Positions 1 through 11,839 are shown, counted from the stretch's first letter. The stretch: DNA of 51,392 bases from Chara braunii (GCA_003427395.1 BFEA01000484.1:1117545-1168936); one strand, 5' to 3'. Made by a program: numbers and translations. Notes: generated by a model not told the origin, from the sequence alone.

Positions 1-73
<73 letters not shown>

Positions 74-111
74 AGAGAGGGTGCGTTGCGCTTGGGGAAA
101 GACGCGCCCGT

Positions 112-152
<41 letters not shown>
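1..152. repeat. (CT)n microsatellite, two tracts
   Basis: Pure CT dinucleotide runs fill about 1-70 and 112-152, separated by a GC-rich 40-base spacer. Both tracts end in the same GTGAGAG sequence, so the tract plus its edge looks duplicated. Confidence 0.97.
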
Positions 153-155
<3 letters not shown>

Positions 156-1188
156 AGAGGAATGATACGGAACATTACAATGGATGTGGACGCATCATGA
201 ACCCATAGGGGAATGTATGAATGTGCACAAGCGCACGTGTGTTGCAAGTCCACATTGCAGACAGACTTGACGAATCGTGCACAAATGGAGTGGGGTTCTT
301 TGATGCTTCTTCTATGCGACACAAAGGACGGATGTGTGGGCACTGCCCACTCAACCGCACACAGACTTGAGGGAAGGTTTTTTTTTTTTTTTCGACCGTC
401 GGAAATGGTGTTCTGAATAGTGATTGATTGAATCATGTGAATGCACTGAATGGTATACAAAGGGTGCGCAAACCTCTTCTCCGAAGCAAATACAGTAAAG
501 AATCTTGCCATCCCTCTACATTCCGAATCGGTGATTCCTTTTGATAACTATTTGGGCTATTGTGAAGATAAAGCGGCCTCTTACAATATCGGTCGCTTTA
601 TCCGGCGCGAAGCACCCTTGTTAACATGCACATAACACACCTGCCAGGGAACTTCACACTTCTTATGATTTGCTCTGCCCCATCTGTGTGGTCCTGAAAT
701 TGAGTTGCTTGTGTGGTGATCTTCTGACAATACACCTTCTTCTCCGCCGCACCGACGTGGGACCTTGCATTTTCTTTTATGTAGCTGTATAACTGGTTTG
801 CTTTGTTTTTTTTGGAGATGCACAACTTTGCTTTGTACTTTTTGGAGTTGGCGGATTGCTGACAATCGCATGATGGTTCCGTTGTGCTCGTATCTATCAT
901 ATTATAGTATGGAATGTGGGTTCTATTTTGGTGATCAGTTGATGGCCACGTCCCTGTCTTGCTAGCTCTCCAGCTCAGGGGATTGAGCAGCTACGGCCGG
1001 AGGTGTACTTGCTGGCGGTTATTTCTTCACTTTTCTGTCTGGGTGTAATTATAATATGATTGGTTTATTCTTTTGCGCTGAGTTTCAAACAGTCCTTTCC
1101 TCCAAGGGCCCGGACTCATACCAGGGCACCGTTCCTGTTTGGTTGGACCATGTGACCAGCTTGGTTGGCGTCTGTTTTGTGATTGGCA
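153..1188. other. No gene seen; low-complexity intergenic DNA
   Basis: Only short overlapping ORFs occur and none resembles a known family. A poly-T run lies near 379-392. The stretch 660-880 carries weak relatives of the dispersed repeat seen again at 2050-2506 (shared words such as TTTTGGAGTTGG followed by GACAATGGCA or GACAATCGCA), so it is probably decayed repeat DNA. Confidence 0.6.
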
Positions 1189-1698
1189 GTGCTGCAGGAT
1201 GAAACTCTTGTGAGCAGACTCTGAGAGTTTCCATGCTGTGGGTGTGATTCGCAGAGGCTATACCTATTGTCGGAGCAAGTAGAGAGGGGAAGGGCTTTGT
1301 GCGTTGGGGAAGCCGCGCCTATGGTGTCGCGTGAGGGGTCCAGAGCCTTAGGCAAGTTAGGGATTCATGTCGTTGCCTGTCACTACACGACCACGTTTTT
1401 GTTTAACAGGATGTGTGACCAGCTTGGTTGTTCTCACAACTTGTCAGCATGTTGGTAGTGTTGCAGGGTGAGTCTCTGGTGGGTGACGCAGAAAGCTTTC
1501 ATACTGTAGGTGCTATTCCCACTGCTGTACCCGTTGTAGGAGCACAAATGAAGGAGAGGCTGTGCAGTCTGGGTGCAATTCCCACAGCTGTGCCCGCCGT
1601 CGGCAGATTTACAGCGCTGCAGGGTGACACTCTTGTGATAGACTTAGAAAGTTTTCACGCGGTAGGTGCAATTCCCACAGCTGTACCCGTTAGAGCAG
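1189..1698 (+). repeat. Diverged ~85-bp direct repeats (three units)
   Basis: Units at about 1189-1273, 1458-1544 and 1615-1698 share the order GCAGGRTGA..CTCT, then AAAG or GAGAG TTT-CA, then a block close to GTAGGTGCAATTCCCACAG followed by CTGTACCCGTT. An extra partial unit sits at 1568-1605. Spacing is irregular, so this is a dispersed, decayed array and not a satellite. An ORF across 1428-1757 stays open only because the units repeat; I do not call it a gene. Confidence 0.7.
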
Positions 1699-2049
1699 CG
1701 CACAACGGGGGGCTGTGTACTGTGTATTGTAGTAGATGTGGTTCCCAGCAGTTGTAGTGCCGCATGAGGAGTCATCGGCATTAGGCAAGCTAGTGATTCA
1801 TGCTTTGTCCGTCCTGGCCTGGACGATGTGTTTTTGGGGAATGGCCTCATGGTGCATGTCTTGTGAGTTTTTCTTGTTGTAGGCTGTACAGAGAGCGGCT
1901 TAGGTGGTTCCAATGAGTGGTTCCACAGCATTAGGCAAGCTGTGGATTTTGTGTTCTAGCCTGAGTGAACCGAGAGTTGTCGCTGCTTCCCATAGGCTGT
2001 ACCTATTGTCGGAGTGTATGTTGGATGAGGTGTTCTGCAGCTCTAGCCA

Positions 2050-2506
2050 AGCTGTGGATCCGTGTTGGCGCCTGCCAATACAGCTTTTCTTTTAGATTGC
2101 AACGAATGTGTGCGAAGCGGCTGGGTGTGTGGGCACTTCCTCCTCTACCCACATAGATGCGGAAACCTAGCACTTCGCTTTTTGGAGTTGGTAGCGTGTA
2201 CAATATTGACAATGGCAATTTGCTTCACTGCTTCCCGTAGGCTGTGCCTGTTGTCTGGGCATATAGAGAAGAGTTTGTGTGCTCCGGGAAGAAGTGCTTC
2301 TGATGTTGCGTGAGGGGTTCTGCAGCCTTAGGCAGGCTGTGGATCTTTGTTGTCGCATGCAAGTCGGTACACATTTTCTGTTAGAGTGCAAGAGGTGTGC
2401 GCTGAGCTGCTGAGTGTGTGGGCACGTCCTGCCCAACCACACAGATGCGGAGCCTTGCACTTTGTTTTGTGGAGTTGGTAGCTCGTAGAGAATTTTGACA
2501 ATGGCA
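2050..2506 (+). repeat. Tandem duplication, period ~287 bp
   Basis: The block 2050-2217 recurs at 2337-2506. It contains CTGTGGATC, a TTTTCTTTTAGA/TTTTCTGTTAGA word, GTGTGGGCAC, CACATAGATGCGGA/CACACAGATGCGGA, TTTGGAGTTGGTAGC and GACAATGGCA in the same order. Related words recur near 325-370, 660-880 and 6290-6350, so a diverged repeat family is scattered over the first 6.4 kb. Confidence 0.75.
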
Positions 2507-2527
2507 TGATACTACTTCGCTTTATTG

Positions 2528-2935
2528 TTTTACAGAATTGCGATTTTTATTTTGGCGGTTTGAGGATGCACATTGCACACACACATGCATGCATGCATGG
2601 GTGGGCTCACACTATTCTGAAGTTGCTGTTCCCATTGGATGACAATTGCATGCATGATACCCATATGTATGTTTTATCGATTTATGAAGTGGGTTGTATT
2701 TTTTGGGAGATTGTTGACAATACGCGCACATATGCATGCATGCATGCATGGATTGTCCCACCGTCCCACACATTTTGGACATTGCTGTTTCTGTGCCTGG
2801 CTTGCATGATGCAAGTGTGCTTTGATGTTCTGAACTTTTTATGGAATTGGTTCTATGTTTTTTGGTGATTATTTAACATTGCACACACACATGCATACAT
2901 GGATGGATGGATGGATGGATGGATGGATGGATATT
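2528..2935 (+). repeat. ~165-bp repeats carrying CACA/GCATGCAT tracts
   Basis: Three units begin near 2528, 2665 and 2830. Each holds a T-rich half (TTTTGG.GRTT) followed by ACA-rich sequence and then alternating GCATGCAT. The last unit ends in a (ATGG)n tract at about 2899-2932. Confidence 0.7.
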
Positions 2936-3473
2936 ACTCTTCCTGTGGCTGGCTTGGCTCAGTATGTTTGCGGTGCTTGTATCGATGGATGGGATGGTGG
3001 CAGTCCGATTATGAGTGCGGAGGTGGTTGTCTTCTTGGCTTAATGCAGGGGTGCTGATTTTAATTTGGAAGTGAGCACAAGTTTGCTAGAGGTAAATGGG
3101 GACGCATTTCCATTTTCCTTTCTAGAATGATAAACATGAGAGTGTGTGTGAGGGATGATTGGTGTTTGTGTTTGCGCGTGAAATCGTTGTGAGCAGAGTC
3201 AGAGAGTGCCTGCTGCCAGTGTGGCTCTCCCACGCCTGCTTCAGGTCCTAGTGCTTTTGGTGTCACATGACGGGTTTTTATGGCTGCGGCTGGGGGGATT
3301 TTGTTTCGGGTTGTGTCATTGCTTGATGTCACATAGTGTTTGTAGGCCGCATGTGAGAGTGTGTCTGCTGTCAGTGAGAGTCCCATGGGCTGCGGCTGTT
3401 GGAGCACATGGCGATGATGGCGTGGGAGGGAAGCCAGAGTGCTTCACACAGTACTTTGTCTGCGCAGACTCTA
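2936..3473. other. No gene seen
   Basis: Short ORFs only (up to 124 codons, low complexity). No domain, RNA or clear repeat was recognised. Confidence 0.5.
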
Positions 3474-3612
3474 CGGTCTTCCCCCGAATACAACGTACGG
3501 TCATTATTGCCGAATTTGGGGTGTCTTTCAGCGGTCATTGTTGCCGAATTTGGGGTATCTTTCAGTCTAAATACAGCTAGAATGACTGTACGTTGTATTC
3601 GGGAGAAGACAG
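3474..3612. mobile_element. 139-bp MITE with 31-bp terminal inverted repeats and TA target site
   Basis: The left end (3474-3504) and the reverse complement of the right end (3582-3612) agree at 28 of 31 positions by eye, around the shared core CCCGAATACAACGTAC. Both ends abut a TA dinucleotide (3472-3473 and 3613-3614), the target duplication of Tc1/mariner-superfamily elements. The interior is a ~34-bp tandem duplication (GTCATT.TTGCCGAATTTGG...CTTTCAG) at about 3500-3567. It is too short to encode a transposase, so it is a non-autonomous derivative; the superfamily is inferred from the TA only. Confidence 0.85.
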
Positions 3613-3614
3613 TA

Positions 3615-5192
3615 ATCTCTGGTGGGTCACACGCATCTGTCATTCTCCCTTGCCAGTGGTGAATGGGGACGCATGTGTGTTTCACCCTTCCCAGGTTTTT
3701 TTCTTGTGTTCTAACGTCTAATCTTTGGACGGTTTCTGATAATTCAGTACAGGTGTGGCCACCAGGCTGAATGAACATCCAGGAGCTGATTGTGCAGCCC
3801 AAACTACCAGTGAGTATTTTTCACTGTGGCAGGGGGTGTGGTCATTTTCATCCACTGTCCTTTCACCTCTGTGATCTTTTAACTCGTCACCTTCCTTCCT
3901 TTGTCTGTCTATACTCTTGTTGTGAATGCATGTCAGTGTACATGAGTGCAAGCATACATATTGTGAACGGATGTGTATGTACTCCCGCCTCAACCACAGA
4001 GATCTAGGAAGTGTTGTTCCCAGCACACGGTCTGTAGCATGAATGGCAACGGTCTACGTCACGTTCTAATTTTTTAGTGGCCCTAGTGGCGCCAGCACAT
4101 GCTGTGCACCGAGTTTTAATATCATCATGGAGATGGGATCATTGAATGTGTCAATCGCAATGGAGGGTGTAGGCGACGACAGTGTTTTGTGGGGAGGTGC
4201 TCACCTCTATTTCTGCTGTACAAGCTCCTGAGGCAAAGGTGAGGTCCCACGAAACGAAATTCCAGCAGGAATATTCCACATCATAGGTGAAAAGGGTACA
4301 TAGTACATACATGGTAAAGCAGTCCGGTGCTGCAAGTCCCAGCCATGTGGTGAGATCTTTTTTACGGGCCGTCTTTGTGGAGAACATGATGATGGTGAAG
4401 GGCTAGGGTGCCTTTGGCGGTCAATCTCCTGGTGCAGGGTTCCGAGTCCCAGCCCTGTGCTGTTGACATGTGCTGCTCCTGCTTGCCATGTTACACCTGT
4501 GGATGGGATCGGAAGGTGTCTGCTGTAGGTGAAATTTTCCTGTGAGCAGGAGCTTACCTGGCACATTTTCTCGGTGATCTAGTGTGTTTCATGAGGCAGT
4601 GCTTTTTGTAGCGCATCGTTGTGGTATGCTTTTGGGGGATGCAAGGCCCGTGTGTAATCCCCCCCGCCCCCCACCATATAGTAGTGGGTGGGTGCTGTGG
4701 TATGGGCAGGGGCTGACACCTGAATAGGCGTTGCAGAAAGGGTGCTACAAGGGAGGGGGGCCTGGAGTTTTGTCGAGTTGTTTGCCCCTGGGGCCCAGAG
4801 GGAACCAATCTCGGTGGCCTACTGGACCGCTGAACGTCGAAAACAAATTCGCCGCCCTGTGCTACCTGGTGGGCCTAGAGGGAGAGGGCTAAGCAAGGCC
4901 TAGGAGCGTGAGGACAGCGTGCATATAACATATCGAACTGTACACCAAGCAGCCAAGATATTTTTATCCGCTAAGTTGTGCTAACCAAGAAGTGCCTGCG
5001 CCAAACCAGTAGTACCCGGTGAGCCTTGCCAACAATATGGCCCGGAACACTTGGTCCTACCGAATGCTACAAGCCTAAAGGCTTCCAGATAGGGGGGATG
5101 CATCATGGGCCACCCAGTCAGAACTGATCACGCGACGCAGTACAGGAAAAATCTGGCAGCTCCTTCCGGATTGAGCCTCGAACCTCGCTTGT
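3615..5192. other. No gene seen
   Basis: Short frames on both strands, none with a recognisable domain. 4660-4680 is C-rich. No repeat was recognised. Confidence 0.5.
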
Positions 5193-5358
5193 AAATTGGG
5201 CAGGTGCTGAATCTTGTAGGCCTACCTGTATACTCTGGGCCTCCAGGTGTGCTTGGTGAGCGCAAGAGAGGCCACAAATTGGGCAGGTGCTGAATCTAGT
5301 ACGCCTCCCTGTTCACTCTGGGCCTCCAGGTGTGCTGTGTGAGCGCAAGAGAGGCTGC
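5193..5358 (+). repeat. Tandem duplication, period 83 bp
   Basis: Units begin at 5193 and 5276 with AAATTGGGCAGGTGCTGAATC and share CTCTGGGCCTCCAGGTGTG and GAGCGCAAGAGAGGC. Two units only, diverged at a few positions. Confidence 0.9.
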
Positions 5359-5626
5359 CGATCTCTCGATCAGGCGGCTAGAGTGATCTTGACAATCCAA
5401 AAGGAAGAGAGGTCTGGAAAAGTCCGTATGAGGCCAGAATTGAATGGTGGCTGAATTTTTCCGAGAGAGGAAAGAGCGGTGCCGTTTCTAGAAGAGGGGA
5501 GGGGGGGGGTAAATGCGGGGGATGGGGGCGGGGAAGAGCTGCCTGGATATCTAGAAGCGGGGGAAGGGACTGGGAAGGTAGTGTTCTGTGCCTGAATCTA
5601 GTAATCAGATAGCACCAGATTCAGGT

Positions 5627-6118
5627 ATTGTGACTGTATTTGGTACGTAGAAGGTGCCACATACAGGTGCAAAATGCTAGACGTGCAGGACGCCATGGGA
5701 CCACACAATCGGATGGCAGGGGTGGGACAATGACCAGGCAGGTTTGGCACCAAGGCTGTTAGCTCTGAAGATAGCTGTGGTAATGCTGGCTGGCCATAAC
5801 CAGATGGTCAAAATGTATGCAGTTGTGCACACACCAAAGAGGGGTTGGACCCAAGATACGCATTGTGACTGTGTATGTGGTCATTAGAAGGTACCCTATA
5901 CACGTACAAAATGCTAGGCGTGAGGGAAAATGGGTTTTGAATGGTTAGGCAGGCCATCAGACCACACAATCGGATGGCAGGGATGCCACAGTGACCATGC
6001 AGGTTTGACACCAAGGCTGTTAGTCCTGAACATAGTCGCGGTAATGATGGCTAGCAATAACCAGCTGGCCAAAATGTATATGCAGTCGTGCACACACGCA
6101 ATAGGGGTTGGAGTCCGT
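5627..6118 (+). repeat. Tandem duplication, period ~235 bp
   Basis: ATTGTGACTGT at 5627 recurs at 5862. The units share GACCACACAATCGGATGGCA, CACCAAGGCTGTTAG and GGTTGGA in order. The second unit is slightly longer through insertions. Confidence 0.88.
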
Positions 6119-6349
6119 TGGACCCCCATGCTGTCTCCACGACTGGCTGGTCAGCGTACTCAAATTCGCGTCCGGTGTTTGATAAATGGATTATCAACTT
6201 GCATTTTCTAGGGGCTTGCATGAACCATTCCGTCACTTCTCGGAACATAGGAGTGTGTGCCTGCTAGTCCGATATTTACAGTGCAGGTGCACGTGAAGCA
6301 CGCAGATGTGTGAGCACTTCCTGCTCAACCACAGACATGAAGGATCTTG

Positions 6350-6509
6350 CACATTTGTAGTTTTCAACTTGTGGTTTGTTCATCTACACAAGACTACAAT
6401 GATCCCCTATCGTGGGCGCCGATCGCGGGCACATTTGTAGTTTTCAACTTGTGGTTTGTTTATCTACACAAGACTACAATGATCCCCTATCGCGGGCGCC
6501 GATCGCGGG
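6350..6509 (+). repeat. Tandem duplication, period 80 bp, nearly identical units
   Basis: Unit 6350-6429 repeats at 6430-6509 with about three differences by eye. Each ends in a GC-rich GGGCGCCGATCGCGGGC motif. The near identity marks a recent duplication. 6510-7000 holds no recognisable gene. Confidence 0.95.
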
Positions 6510-6999
6510 CAATACATTGGATGTGTTGCTGAAATCTTTTTTACATCGTAAGACGGTTTTTCTTTTTTGTGGGGATCAAGCAGGATGTGTGTCAGAAAAG
6601 TGAAGAAATGGTCCAAAAAAAAGAAAAAGCAGGATATGTGTCAGAATTGTTTGTTTGTTTTTTTTCTGGGGGTGTTTCCTTTTGTTTCGGCGTCGTGCGG
6701 GGCCCCAGCAGTTGTTTGTTTTGTTTTCATTTTCCAGCATCTGTGCGTCGGCGCCGATTTGTTCCAAGTGTTGGGTACACCCATGAACTTTTGAAATCAA
6801 TGGCATGTGGGTCCGAAAAAGGCTAAAAAAGACCTGATTGGCCGGCGATCTCGGGCGTTCATGCAAACGGACAGCCTGGATAGCGGGCCAATCAGATTTT
6901 CTTTCACAGGCCAGTGGTGCAGGCTGTCCATCCTCACCAAAGGCCCAGATTGTTGCGCGAATAGTACATCCTGACCCACCTACGTGACCTATCTGCACT

Positions 7000-7156
7000 A
7001 CCGGACATACCTGATATGTGACTCACTCTATGCGACCTACATGCATTACCCTTCGCGACCTACATGCACTACTGGATGAACCTGCCCTACACGACCTACC
7101 CTATGCGACCGACCTGCACTACCGGACGTACCTCTGCACTACCGGACCTGCCTACC

Positions 7157-7158
<2 letters not shown>
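7000..7158 (+). repeat. Degenerate minisatellite of CTGCACTACCGGA-type units
   Basis: Words TGCACTACCGGAC, TACACGACCTACC and relatives recur irregularly every 20-40 bases just upstream of the CT tract. Confidence 0.6.

Positions 7159-7159
<1 letters not shown>

Positions 7160-7228
<69 letters not shown>
7160..7228. repeat. (CT)n microsatellite
   Basis: An uninterrupted CT run of about 69 bases. Confidence 0.98.
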
Positions 7229-7230
<2 letters not shown>

Positions 7231-7490
7231 CCTTCCCCCCCACCCCCTTGGTGCTTTGTGCTTTTGGTGCTATGTGCTACGTGCTCCGAGCTTTTCACGA
7301 ATGTGAATGGGTGCAACATCATGTGGTGCTACTTGAATTGGTGCAATGCCAATTGGTGCTAGGCTGTACATGCTACGTGAATTGGCTCCATGAATTGGTG
7401 CTGTATTGTACGTGCTATGTGAATTGGCTCTGTCTCTCTCTCTTCTCTGCTGCGTACCACATGAACCTGGTGCTTCGTCCTACGTGGTAC

Positions 7491-7620
7491 ATAAACTTGG
7501 TGCTTCATGCTACCTGCTTTGAGAACTCGGTGCTTCGTGCTACGTGCTTTGAGAACTTGGTGCTTCGTGCTACGTGCTTTGAGAACTTGGTGCTTCGTGC
7601 TACGTGCTTTGAGAACTTGG
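7491..7620 (-). repeat. 30-bp minisatellite (GAGAACTTGG..)
   Basis: Three near-perfect 30-bp units at 7521-7550, 7551-7580 and 7581-7610, with a diverged unit before (7491-7520) and a 10-base partial after. Because 30 is divisible by three, the minus strand keeps an 88-codon frame (7359-7625) of repeating STKHQVLKAR decapeptides. Looser relatives of the unit extend over 7250-7760. No independent sign of coding was seen. Confidence 0.9.
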
Positions 7621-8064
7621 TACAACCACGAATTGTTGCCCCTCTCCCTCTCTCTGCTCTCTCGTCTCTATGTCTCTCTGCTTACATGCTTCGTGAACCT
7701 GGTGCTCCGCACTTCATGAACCTGGTGCTTTGCGCTTCGTTGAACTTCGATGTGGATTGGTGCCACTGAGCTTGAGGCTCTGTCTACTTTCGCGAACTTG
7801 GAGGGATGTACCGAAAGCTTGTGGATTGTTGGTTAAAAGGCTTTGTCGACATGGCTGGCTCAAGTGAGTCTTTTTCTCTCTCGCTTCCTCACCTCCAACC
7901 CACGCTCCCAGTACCCAAGACTTCCCCGCTCATTGTCGTTCTCGCCCATCTGCTTGCCCCCGCCCCTGACCCCCGTTCGCTGCTCCAAGACTAGTGAACT
8001 ATTTGTTTGTTCCTCCTCTCCCCCTGTTGACCTTCAAGCTGCTTTTGAGAGAGAAATAGATGAG

Positions 8065-8476
8065 GAGAGAGAGAGGCCTCATCACCATCCCTCCTCCCTC
8101 GGACCATCCTCCTCCATTCGTGCCTCGACCCTTCTCCCTCGATCCTCACTCCTTCCTCCCTTGCCCCTTCCTGCCCCCCGGCCCTCCCTACTTCCTCCCT
8201 TTCTCCTCCCTCCCTCCCTCCCTCCCTCCCTCCCTCCCTCCCTCCCTCCAGTGGCCTTACCTTATCCTGCGGCCCTCCCTCCTCCCTCCCTCCTTCCCCC
8301 CTCCTCACTCCTTTCTTTGTGCCTGATCTAGAGAGTGCATTTCGTTTTTCCTCTTTTTCCCAATTTACGTAAATGCTGCATTTTGTTTTCGATTTGAATA
8401 AGGGCAAGTGTGTGATCTCGCGCGCAACCGTCTGTGCGGGCGAGCGCGCACAAGACACACACACACGCACACACAC

Positions 8477-8545
<69 letters not shown>

Positions 8546-9310
8546 AGACTGACTCAGTATGGTGGCTGTAGGGATCGGGGAGGAAGAGCCTCAGGTATGG
8601 AAAGAAATATCAATCCCGTGAAATACCTGGGGCGGATCAGTTTGATGATTAACCGTCAGGCCACCCCCACATAGTGAGGGAGAAGGTTGAAAAGGAAGAG
8701 CCTGAGAGGCATGAGACGTACGTTGGGTGGTGGAGGAGACAGACAAACAAGAAGGTGCGAGGAAGGAAGAGAGTGAAGGGAAAGGAAGAGTGTGAGGGGG
8801 ATGTGGAGGAGGAAGAGTGTTAGGTGAGAGTGTGGGTGAAATGTGCCTGTTTCCCTCTCTCTCTTTCTTGTGCTTGTGTACCCTTCTTATGATCTTGAAA
8901 AGAAGTGCGGCTTTTACGTTCAACGGAAAACGAGTGAAAACGAAATGCCGTTTGTAGGCCGGGCGTTACAGAAGAAGGGAGGCTGGCCCGATGGAAAAAG
9001 GAGGGAGGCGGGAGGTCCGGTGGAGGGAGGAATTGAGGGAGGAGGTCAGGTGGACATTGGGCCGAGGAAGGACAGGGAGGGAGGGTTCGGCAGGAGGAGG
9101 TCAGTGAAGATTAGGCGGAGGAAGGAAGCGGAAGGAGGAGATCGGGGGAAGGATGTGGTCAGTTGGAGATTGGGCGAAGGAAGGAAATGGAGGGAGGTTG
9201 AATTGGAGGTTGGGAGGAAGGGGAAAGGTGGCAGGGAGAAGTACAGCGGAGGGAGTGCAGAGATTGGGTGGTGTATGGAGGGAGGGATGAGGTCAGCCGA
9301 AGGAGGGGGG
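8065..9310. repeat. Foldback-like unit, copy 1 (pyrimidine arm, core, purine arm)
   Basis: A CT/CCCT-rich arm (8080-8320, including a (CCCT)n run at about 8207-8248) leads into GCATTTCGTTTTTCCTC (8336 on). A purine-rich arm at 8930-9300 begins with the inverted word AAAACGAAATGC. The arms are thus inverted with respect to each other, as in foldback elements. Between them lies a (CA)n(GA)n tract (8455-8544) and a purine-rich block shared with copy 2. No protein is credible; the long glycine/arginine-rich frames come from GGA repeats. Confidence 0.6.
8455..8544. repeat. (CA)n(GA)n compound microsatellite
   Basis: CA dinucleotides with rare CG interruptions pass directly into a GA run. Confidence 0.98.

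Positions 9311-9314
<4 letters not shown>

Positions 9315-9391
<77 letters not shown>
9315..9391. repeat. (GA)n microsatellite
   Basis: An uninterrupted AG/GA run, followed to about 9640 by GAGGAAGA-rich purine sequence. Confidence 0.98.
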
Positions 9392-9398
<7 letters not shown>

Positions 9399-9825
9399 AG
9401 GTCGAAGAGCATGATGAGGATGAAGATTGTGAGGAGGAATAGCGGCAAGAGAATGTGGAGGAAGAGCGAGGGATAGCGAGAAGAGAATGCGGAGGAAGAG
9501 CGTGAAGAGGAATAGAGGTAGATCATTAGGAGGAGGAAGAGCGGGAAGAGTGAGGAGGGCGAAGAGCATCATAATGAGGAAGACCTTATTGATTGGAAAA
9601 CTGAGGAAGAAGAAGAGCATGAGGAGGAAGACGAGCAATTTCGAAGTTGGTTCTGTTTTTTAACTACGCCATTGGGTTGCACAGGGGCGGTATCATTTCT
9701 TGGTTCACAAGTGTCATCCGCGGAAGGGCATGCAAAATTTGTCGATTCATATGTGTCATTCGCGGAGGGGCATGCGAATATTCCCTGTATTGATCCGGTT
9801 TCAACACTTACACATACAGAGAGAG

Positions 9826-10758
9826 AGAGAGAGAGGCACCATCTCCATCCCTCCTCCCTCGGCCCGTCCTCCTCCATTCCTGCCTAGATCCTTCTCCCTC
9901 GACCCTCACTCCTTCCTCCCTAACCCCTTCCTGCGCCCCGGCCCTCTCTACTTCCTCCCTTTCTCCTGCTTTCTTCCCTCCCGCCCTCCCTCCCTCCCTC
10001 TTTCCTCCAGGGGCCTTACCTTATCCTGCATCCCTCCCTCCTCCCTCCCTCGTTGCTCCCTTCTTTCTGCCTGATCTAGAGAGTGCATTTCGTTTTTTCT
10101 TCTTTTCCCAATTTACGTAAATGCCACATTTCGTTTTCGATTTGAATAAGGGCAAGCGTGTGCACTGTGCACCCTTCTTGAGATTTCGAAAAGAAGAGCT
10201 CGAGGAGGCATGGGACGTAAGTTGGGTGGTGGAGGAGACAGACAAACAAGATGGTGCGAGGAAGGAAGAGAGCAAGGGGGAAGGAAAAGTGTGAGGTGAG
10301 ATTGTGGGTGAAATGTGCCTGCTTCCCTCTCTCCCTCTCCCTCTCTCGTTCTTGTGCGCTTCCACCCTTCGTGAGATCTTGAAAAGAAGTCCAGAGGTAA
10401 CATTCACCAAAAAATGGAAGAAAACGAAATGCACTGCGTAGGCCGGGCGTTAAGGAAGAAGAAAGGCCGGCCCGAGGGAGAAAGGAGTGAGGCAGGAGGT
10501 CGGGTGGAGGGAGGAATGGAGGGGTAGGAGGTCAGGCGGGCATCAGGCTGAGGAAGGAAGGGGAAGCAGGGATCGCCGGAAGGAAGTCAGTCAAGGAGAT
10601 CAGGGGAAGGAGGTGGTCAGTCGGAGATTGGGCAAAGGAAGGAAGGGGAGGGAGGTGGGAGGGAGATTGAATTGGAGGTCAGGAGGAGGCTGGGAGGAAA
10701 GGAAAGGGTGGCATGGAAAAGTAGGGTGGAGGGAGTGCAGGTTGTATGGAGGGAGGGA
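9826..10758. repeat. Foldback-like unit, copy 2, truncated by the assembly gap
   Basis: 9826-10160 matches 8065-8405 (same TCCCTCGG..CATCCTCCTCCATTC order, then GGCCTTACCTTATCCTGC and GCCTGATCTAGAGAGTGC), 10190-10300 matches 8690-8800, and 10440-10758 matches 8955-9270. Copy 2 lacks the (CA)n(GA)n block of copy 1. The unit therefore duplicated as roughly 1.2 kb and was later reshaped. Confidence 0.85.
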
Positions 10759-11576
10759 NNNNNNNNNNNNNNNNNNNNNNNNNNNNNNNNNNNNNNNNNN
10801 NNNNNNNNNNNNNNNNNNNNNNNNNNNNNNNNNNNNNNNNNNNNNNNNNNNNNNNNNNNNNNNNNNNNNNNNNNNNNNNNNNNNNNNNNNNNNNNNNNNN
10901 NNNNNNNNNNNNNNNNNNNNNNNNNNNNNNNNNNNNNNNNNNNNNNNNNNNNNNNNNNNNNNNNNNNNNNNNNNNNNNNNNNNNNNNNNNNNNNNNNNNN
11001 NNNNNNNNNNNNNNNNNNNNNNNNNNNNNNNNNNNNNNNNNNNNNNNNNNNNNNNNNNNNNNNNNNNNNNNNNNNNNNNNNNNNNNNNNNNNNNNNNNNN
11101 NNNNNNNNNNNNNNNNNNNNNNNNNNNNNNNNNNNNNNNNNNNNNNNNNNNNNNNNNNNNNNNNNNNNNNNNNNNNNNNNNNNNNNNNNNNNNNNNNNNN
11201 NNNNNNNNNNNNNNNNNNNNNNNNNNNNNNNNNNNNNNNNNNNNNNNNNNNNNNNNNNNNNNNNNNNNNNNNNNNNNNNNNNNNNNNNNNNNNNNNNNNN
11301 NNNNNNNNNNNNNNNNNNNNNNNNNNNNNNNNNNNNNNNNNNNNNNNNNNNNNNNNNNNNNNNNNNNNNNNNNNNNNNNNNNNNNNNNNNNNNNNNNNNN
11401 NNNNNNNNNNNNNNNNNNNNNNNNNNNNNNNNNNNNNNNNNNNNNNNNNNNNNNNNNNNNNNNNNNNNNNNNNNNNNNNNNNNNNNNNNNNNNNNNNNNN
11501 NNNNNNNNNNNNNNNNNNNNNNNNNNNNNNNNNNNNNNNNNNNNNNNNNNNNNNNNNNNNNNNNNNNNNNNNNNNN
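10759..11576. other. Assembly gap (818 N)
   Basis: A run of N bounded by purine-rich sequence on the left and (TG)n on the right, consistent with assembly failure in the second foldback copy and its microsatellite. Confidence 1.
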
Positions 11577-11710
<134 letters not shown>

Positions 11711-11839
11711 TTCCATGTTGTCCATTATGCGATTCTGACTGCTGCTGCTCGGTTTCGTCTCAGCTTGTGCCTTCCAGGAATTCCAGAATGCACATTGAGC
11801 ATCACGGGTCATATCACAATGCTTTTGCATTAACTTCCC

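Noticed and set aside
7991-8518. 175-codon minus-strand frame rich in CV repeats and Gly/Arg
   Set aside because: It is a translation of (CA)n and GGA-rich repeats.
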